Assembly (NCBI GenBank): GCA_002490425.1 | Contig: DKTZ01000011.1 | Location: forward strand, 6,517 to 70,516 | Reading direction: 5' to 3' | Source: Ruminococcaceae bacterium UBA7217 | Lineage (GTDB): Bacteria; Bacillota; Clostridia; Oscillospirales; Acutalibacteraceae | DNA length: 64,000 nt | Shown: in pieces, positions 58,059-64,000 of the stretch | How positions within the stretch are numbered: position 1 is the stretch's first letter | How the letters are laid out: every line of letters starts with the position of its first letter | The notes under the pieces: model-generated | Told to the model about the DNA's origin: nothing | Database searches by the model: none | The model's input: only the letters and a program-made list of their open reading frames with translations | Program-made: the position numbers and the translations under genes

Positions 58059-59153
58059 TCAAAGTATTTCTGCGAGTATGCTGTTTGAGAGCAGGAAGCC
58101 GTTTCGGGTTAGGCGGATACCCGTTTCGTCAGACTCCATAAAGCCGTTATCCGCAAAGACTGCGGATTTTTTTATCATTTCTTCGGGGATTTTGTGCTTG
58201 AATCGCCTTTCGGTTTCGCTGTTTAAAATCCCTTTAGTAAGCCTTAAACGGAGCATTGCGTATTCGGTAAAATCACCGCCGTTGCCGTCTGGTATAGGTT
58301 CTGCACTATTCAAAAATCCCGCTATATCACGCTCAAAATAAAATCGCTTGCCGTCTAAAAACGAGTGGGCGGCAGGACCTAAACCTAAATATTCCTCGCA
58401 GTTCCAATATTTAAGATTATGGCGGCTTTCATATCCCGATTTTGCAAAATTAGAGATTTCGTATTGCATTATGCCGTTATTTTCGAGTGCTTCGCACGCT
58501 TGTAAATACAAATCTGCAACTGCATCGTCGTCAGGCAAAGAGAGTGAATTTTGCTTGTTATAAAATACCGTGCCTTCTTCAAGCTTTAAAATGTAGGCGC
58601 TGATATGGGAAATACCGAGGGACACACAAAAATCAAGTGTCCCTGCAAGCGATTTTTCAGTCTGACGGGGTATGCCGAGCATAACGTCAAGTGAAATATT
58701 TTCTATTCCTGATTTCTGAGCGTTTTTTACGGCTTTTTTTACGGTTTCTGAATCCGAAAGTCTGCCGAGTGCCCGCCGTTCACTGTCATTTGCTGATTGC
58801 AGTCCCATTGAAATTCTGTTAACGCCGTAAAACGCAAGTGTTTTGAAAAAAGCTTCGGATAAGCCGAATGGATTGCACTCAACCGTTATTTCGGCATTTT
58901 TCGACAAAAACGGCGATGCGGATTTCACAATTCTGCCCAAATTCTCAGCTCCGAGAACGGACGGCGTACCGCCACCTATGTAAAGTGTATCAGCTTTACA
59001 GTCTGAAGTACTCATTTCGGCTGAAATTCTGTTTTTCAGTGTATTAACATATTGCGTTTTTACGCTCTCATCCGCCCGAACCGAGTAAAAATCACAGTAC
59101 GGGCATTTGGAACGGCAAAATGGAATATGCAAATAAAGTCCTATATTTTTCAT
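58059..59153 (-). CDS. hemW: HemW, radical SAM heme chaperone (HemN-like)
   Basis: A 364-residue radical SAM protein. The cluster motif CRSKCPYCDF uses Cys13, Cys17 and Cys20; GGGTPS and the later HNLKYW motif are typical of HemW. It follows lepA by four bases, as in many Firmicutes. The start ATG 59153 begins MKNIGLYLHIPFC; a longer in-frame reading overlaps lepA and is arginine-rich noise. HemW binds heme and delivers it; it lacks the coproporphyrinogen oxidase features of HemN. Confidence 0.92.
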   Translation of the reverse strand: MKNIGLYLHIPFCRSKCPYCDFYSVRADESVKTQYVNTLKNRISAEMSTSDCKADTLYIGGGTPSVLGAENLGRIVKSASPFLSKNAEITVECNPFGLSEAFFKTLAFYGVNRISMGLQSANDSERRALGRLSDSETVKKAVKNAQKSGIENISLDVMLGIPRQTEKSLAGTLDFCVSLGISHISAYILKLEEGTVFYNKQNSLSLPDDDAVADLYLQACEALENNGIMQYEISNFAKSGYESRHNLKYWNCEEYLGLGPAAHSFLDGKRFYFERDIAGFLNSAEPIPDGNGGDFTEYAMLRLRLTKGILNSETERRFKHKIPEEMIKKSAVFADNGFMESDETGIRLTRNGFLLSNSILAEIL

Positions 59154-59157
59154 ACGG

Positions 59158-60966
59158 TTATTCGTCGTCGAGCTTGAGCACCGCCATAAACGCCTCCTGC
59201 GGAACTTCAACCGTACCGAATTGGCGCATACGCTTTTTGCCTTCCTTCTGCTTTTCAAGCAGTTTTTTCTTTCTTGTAATGTCGCCGCCGTAGCATTTTG
59301 CAAGAACGTCCTTGCGCATAGCTTTAACGGTTTCACGGGCAATAACCTTACTGCCCACGGCAATCTGAACGGGAATTTCAAACATCTGTCTCGGAATATT
59401 GTCTTTCAGCTTTTCGGCAATTTTTCTTGCTCTGCCGTACGCTTTGTCAGAGTGTATAATGAATGAAAGCGCGTCTATTGTGTCGCCGTTAAGGAGTACG
59501 TCAAGTTTTACAAGGCTTGAACGCTGATAATCCGCAAGCTCGTAATCAAATGATGCATAACCTCTTGTGCGTGATTTAAGAGCATCAAAAAAGTCATAAA
59601 TTATCTCGTTGAGCGGTAATTTGTAATGCAAATCAACACGGTCGGCGTCAAGATAAGTCATACCTATATATACTCCGCGTCTGTCCTGACATAAATCCAT
59701 TATCTGACCGACATAAGAGGGCGGAGCGTAAATGTGCGCTTCAACCGTGGGCTCTTCCGCATAATCAATCGTTGCAGGGTCAGGGTAGTGGCTCGGATTG
59801 TCGATTTCGACCATTTCGCCGTTCGTCAAGTGAATTTTATAGATAACGCTCGGAACGGTGGTAACCAAATCAAGATTATATTCCCGTTCAAGGCGTTCCT
59901 GAATTATTTCAAGGTGCAAAAGTCCTAAAAATCCGCATCTGAAACCGAATCCGAGTGCGCCCGAGGTTTCAGGCTCAAATGAAAGTGCGGCGTCATTTAA
60001 CTGTAATTTTTCAAGTGCCTCTCGCAGTGCCTCGTAGTCTGCTCCGTCGGCAGGGTACACTCCGCAGAATACCATTGGGTTAACCTTTCTGTAACCGGGC
60101 AGTGCCGTGTCGGCAGGGTTTTCAGCGGTTGTAACCGTGTCGCCCACTCTCGCATCACCGACCGTTTTAATTGAAGCAGTGATGTAACCAACCTCGCCCG
60201 AGGAAAGTACATCTGTCTTTTCCATAAATGTGGGGCGCATATAACCCACCTCAACAACGGTAAATTCAGCGCCCGTTGCCATCATTCGCATAGTGTCGCC
60301 TGCTTTAATTTGCCCGTCAACAACACGTACGTAAACAATAACGCCCTTGTAGCTGTCGTAAACCGAGTCAAAAACAAGCGCACGCAAGGGTTTATCATCG
60401 TTATTTTCAGGCGGCGGAACAAGCTTTACAATGCTTTCAAGCACTTTTTCAACATTTTCACCCGTTTTTGCCGAAACTTTGGGCGCTTCACTGCAATCAA
60501 GACCTATAATATCCTCAACCTCTTTTGCAACACGCTCAGGGTCTGCGGCGGGCAAATCGATTTTGTTTATAACGGGAACAAGCTCTAAATCGTGGTCGAG
60601 AGCTAAATATGTATTGGCAAGTGTCTGCGCTTCAACGCCCTGAGATGCGTCAACAATCAACACTGCGCCCTCGCAGGCGGCAAGCGAACGTGAAACCTCA
60701 TAGTTAAAGTCAACGTGACCGGGGGTGTCGATTAAATTAAGGTTATAGGTGTTGCCGTCTAACGCTTTGTAATCAAGCTTTACGGCGTGCGCCTTAATTG
60801 TAATTCCGCGCTCACGCTCCAAGTCCATATTGTCAAGCAATTGTTCCTGCATATCACGCTTTGCCACGGTTTCGGTAAGCTCTAAAAGTCGGTCAGCCAA
60901 AGTTGACTTACCGTGGTCAATGTGAGCAATAATTGAAAAATTTCTGATAAATTCTTTTTTTGACAT
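59158..60966 (-). CDS. lepA: Elongation factor 4
   Basis: A 602-residue translational GTPase. G1 [14 protein letters not shown], switch [10 protein letters not shown]3 DTPGHVDF, G4 NKIDLP and the LepA-specific C-terminal domain ([16 protein letters not shown]) are all intact. It back-translocates or rescues stalled ribosomes. Start ATG follows AAGAGGTAATT. hemW is next in the same transcript. Confidence 0.97.
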   Translation of the reverse strand: MSKKEFIRNFSIIAHIDHGKSTLADRLLELTETVAKRDMQEQLLDNMDLERERGITIKAHAVKLDYKALDGNTYNLNLIDTPGHVDFNYEVSRSLAACEGAVLIVDASQGVEAQTLANTYLALDHDLELVPVINKIDLPAADPERVAKEVEDIIGLDCSEAPKVSAKTGENVEKVLESIVKLVPPPENNDDKPLRALVFDSVYDSYKGVIVYVRVVDGQIKAGDTMRMMATGAEFTVVEVGYMRPTFMEKTDVLSSGEVGYITASIKTVGDARVGDTVTTAENPADTALPGYRKVNPMVFCGVYPADGADYEALREALEKLQLNDAALSFEPETSGALGFGFRCGFLGLLHLEIIQERLEREYNLDLVTTVPSVIYKIHLTNGEMVEIDNPSHYPDPATIDYAEEPTVEAHIYAPPSYVGQIMDLCQDRRGVYIGMTYLDADRVDLHYKLPLNEIIYDFFDALKSRTRGYASFDYELADYQRSSLVKLDVLLNGDTIDALSFIIHSDKAYGRARKIAEKLKDNIPRQMFEIPVQIAVGSKVIARETVKAMRKDVLAKCYGGDITRKKKLLEKQKEGKKRMRQFGTVEVPQEAFMAVLKLDDE

Positions 60967-61042
60967 AATTACCTCTTTATATAAATCGCATTTTTACTAA
61001 CTTGTTTTAATTTAAAAGTTTTTGTCAACCTTTTTGAGAAAC

Positions 61043-61063
61043 GGCGGGAGTAAGCCACCCGCC
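61043..61063. repeat. Short palindromic repeat upstream of lepA
   Basis: GGCGGG ... CCCGCC followed by CTACA. Member of the interspersed family; may terminate the obg-mrnC-yitT transcript. Confidence 0.5.
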
Positions 61064-61080
61064 CTACATAATAAATAATT

Positions 61081-61944
61081 TTAAATCTTAAACCCTTCTC
61101 CGAGTATTTCCTTCGCGTTTGTGATTATAAGAAAGGCTTTTTCGTCAAAGGCTTTTATTCTTTTAATAAATTTGCCTGTTTGATTGTCATAGCAGGCGCA
61201 AATTAAAACATCCTTTTGAGTGTTTGTGTAGCCGCCTTGCCCACGCAGTATCGTAACACCTCGGTGTATTTCGTTTGTTATAAGCGTTCTTATTTCGTCG
61301 CCCTTTTCGGATATTATGAAAATAAGGCTTGAGCGGTGCATACCGAAAATTATATAGTCAATGGTTTGCGAGCTGACAAATATTACCACCGCCGCATAAA
61401 GCGAGGACTCAATATTTCTGTAAACAAGCCCGCCGAGAATTATAATTGCAAGGTCGATAATAAAAATTGTTTTACCTAAGGTAATATGGGGATATTTCAT
61501 TCCGACAAGCTTTGCTATTATATCCGTTCCGCCTGTGGTGGCTCCGTTTATAAAAACGATTCCGAGACCTGCTCCCGACAGAAATCCCCCGAAAAGCGAG
61601 GCTAAAAGTAAATCGTCTTTATATACGGGCAGAAAACCGCCGATGTCAATAAGAGCGGACATAATAAGCGTTGCCCAAAATGAGGACAGCACAAAGCGCA
61701 CGCCCAGTTTTTTGTAAGAAATAATGAAAAGGGGAATGTTTAAAAGAAAAATAACCGTACCTATGGGCAAACTGAATAAATAGTTTATTACGGTTGCAAA
61801 GCCCGTAAACCCACCGTTCAGTATTCGGTTTTTTGACAGAAAGCAGTTTACGGAAATGCTGTAAAGCGTTCCTCCGAAAATAAAAACCGCAGTGTCAGTT
61901 AAAAAGGACAGTATTCTATTCTTTACTTTCAAAAATGTCAGCAC
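61081..61944 (-). CDS. YitT family membrane protein (DUF161/DUF2179)
   Basis: A 287-residue protein with five or six hydrophobic segments (FIFGGTLYSISVNCFL, GSGTGIVFINGATTGGTDI-like) and a soluble C-terminal DUF2179 domain (RGVTILRGQGGYTNTQKDVLICACYDNQ). Family function is not established. The GTG at 61944 lies inside the end of mrnC (29-base overlap); a TTG at 61932 is an alternative. Third gene of the obg-mrnC-yitT run. Confidence 0.88.
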   Translation of the reverse strand: MLTFLKVKNRILSFLTDTAVFIFGGTLYSISVNCFLSKNRILNGGFTGFATVINYLFSLPIGTVIFLLNIPLFIISYKKLGVRFVLSSFWATLIMSALIDIGGFLPVYKDDLLLASLFGGFLSGAGLGIVFINGATTGGTDIIAKLVGMKYPHITLGKTIFIIDLAIIILGGLVYRNIESSLYAAVVIFVSSQTIDYIIFGMHRSSLIFIISEKGDEIRTLITNEIHRGVTILRGQGGYTNTQKDVLICACYDNQTGKFIKRIKAFDEKAFLIITNAKEILGEGFKI

Positions 61945-62335
61945 CTATTTCATTGATAACTACATTAAACAATGAGCTTAGGCGCTCGGAAGAGCCGCTT
62001 AAATAAAGATAGCCTACAAGAGCCTCAAAACCCGTTGCATAGTGATAGTCACATCCGCTTTGGTTCTTAGGCGTGTGAGAGGTGTGGGCATTTCTGCCCC
62101 TCTTGAAAACCTCGGTTTCTTTTTCCGTAAGCACGGGCAAAAGTATTTTCATATACTTCGCCTGCGCCTGAGCGTTAACAGCCTTAACCGAAAGCTTATG
62201 TAAATCACGCACGGGTCTGTTAGCGTCGCTTACCAACATTTCACGGATAACGAGCGAAAAATATGCGTCGCCGACGAAAGCCAAAGTCAGAGGACTTAAT
62301 GCGTCGGGATTTGTGTGTTTATCAAATAGTGTCAT
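61916..62335 (-). CDS. mrnC: Mini-ribonuclease III
   Basis: A 139-residue RNase III catalytic domain without the double-stranded-RNA-binding domain, used in Firmicutes for 23S rRNA maturation. LAFVGDAYFSLVIRE contains the acidic active-site residues, and ATGFEALVGYLYL is the second conserved acidic helix. It lies 15 bases after obg and overlaps yitT. Confidence 0.93.
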   Translation of the reverse strand: MTLFDKHTNPDALSPLTLAFVGDAYFSLVIREMLVSDANRPVRDLHKLSVKAVNAQAQAKYMKILLPVLTEKETEVFKRGRNAHTSHTPKNQSGCDYHYATGFEALVGYLYLSGSSERLSSLFNVVINEIGADIFESKE

Positions 62336-62350
62336 AATTTTTTCGCCTCA

Positions 62351-63634
<1,284 letters not shown>

Positions 63635-63775
63635 TCAAAATTCACACAAATATACATATACATTATTATTTTACACCAAAATCCAAAAATAATAAATAGT
63701 ATTTGAAAAGATTTTTTAGGTTTTTATATATAAAGGTTTATTTTTTTGTTCTGTTTCGGTAAATAAGAAAATATA

Positions 63776-64000
63776 GTAGGGGACGGTGCCCCACCGTCCT
63801 GTGAAAATTGCATATAAATTTTTGGGCGGATGAAGGCATCCGCCACTACTTTTTGATGTATTTTTATAATTACAGCGTAGGGCGGGGCTCACCTTTCAGT
63901 GGTGACAGGAGTTTTGTAGGGACAGGTCTCCGTGCCTGTCCGTTATATAGCGATGTTCTTTAATCTTTTTACGGCGGGCGTGGGAAACCGCCGCTACAGG
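63776..64000. repeat. Series of four short palindromes at the right edge
   Basis: GGACGGTG/CACCGTCC (63781-63799), GGCGGATG/CATCCGCC (63825-63844), GGACAGG/CCTGTCC (63920-63941) and CGGCGG/CCGCCG (63972-63993), each flanked by GTAG or CTAC. Between them GTAGGGCGGGGCTCACC lies near 63878. No gene in the 375-base stretch. Confidence 0.6.

Noticed and set aside
58059..59381. Longer form of hemW starting at 59381
   Set aside because: The extra 76 residues are Arg/Lys-rich and lie inside lepA; HemW homology begins at ATG 59153.

Overview
The window reads as chromosomal DNA of an anaerobic, low-to-moderate GC Gram-positive bacterium, most likely a gut-type Clostridia (Ruminococcaceae/Oscillospirales-like). 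This is inferred from content: oxygen-independent class III ribonucleotide reductase (nrdDG), rubrerythrin, several radical SAM proteins, the Firmicutes-typical obg-mrnC, lepA-hemW and ymfF-ymfH pairs, sodium-driven transporters, and many glycan-related genes. Vegetative promoters are easy to read (TTGAAA, 17 bases, TATAAT) and the intergenic spaces are unusually rich in palindromic repeats. I saw no phage, IS transposase, CRISPR array or rRNA.

Layout. 1-6.5 kb: end of a large probable membrane protein, an Lsa-like ABC-F ribosome-protection gene behind an apparent leader-peptide/terminator attenuator, a MATE exporter, rubrerythrin and an NSS symporter. 6.5-14 kb: sulfatase (minus), proBAC, a DUF2804 gene and a cluster of small unrecognised membrane proteins that includes one frameshifted gene. 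14-21 kb: acyl-CoA ligase plus acyltransferase, a two-component system and a GPH sugar symporter (all minus). 21-27.7 kb: nrdG, nrdD with a fused redoxin domain, a thioredoxin reductase, then two alpha/beta-hydrolase-type proteins, the first lacking its nucleophile serine. 27.7-32 kb: putP-like symporter, AlkD-like repair protein and a radical SAM/SPASM-like protein (minus). 32-36.3 kb: ymfF-ymfH-like peptidases, lgt, folD. 36.4-41 kb: a PHP / PLC-X / metallo-beta-lactamase / PfkB / YfcE cluster bracketed by inverted copies of one repeat. 41-46.4 kb: DUF3737, LMW phosphatase, Ca2+/cation antiporter, cell-surface C39-like peptidase, MerR regulator facing a broken flavoprotein gene, and tRNA-Leu(CAG) with a partial copy. 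46.4-56.9 kb: a minus-strand operon of GH38 alpha-mannosidase, GPH transporter, zinc-ribbon membrane protein, nagB and a YhcC-type radical SAM protein, divergent from a membrane-anchored GH51-like enzyme, then a Gfo/Idh/MocA oxidoreductase. 57-64 kb: metA (homoserine acetyltransferase), hemW-lepA, yitT-mrnC-obg.

How the parts work together. The GH38/GPH/NagB operon and the divergent GH51-like protein look like a glycan-use locus for mannose- and amino-sugar-containing chains. NrdG activates NrdD, and the adjacent TrxB probably reduces the redoxin domain fused to NrdD; a NrdR-box-like palindrome precedes nrdD. proBAC is a complete glutamate-to-proline route.

Most unusual observations: (1) two copies of a 140-bp element in which at least four helices are kept by compensatory changes although the words differ, each starting exactly at the -10 box of a consensus promoter and ending in a second TATAATAA; (2) the PLC-X/MBL/PfkB/phosphoesterase cluster between inverted repeats; (3) the small membrane-protein cluster with a T8-tract frameshift; (4) a MerR operator with perfect geometry in front of a gene broken at both ends. 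Motif positions and pairings were read by eye; no alignment or folding program was run.
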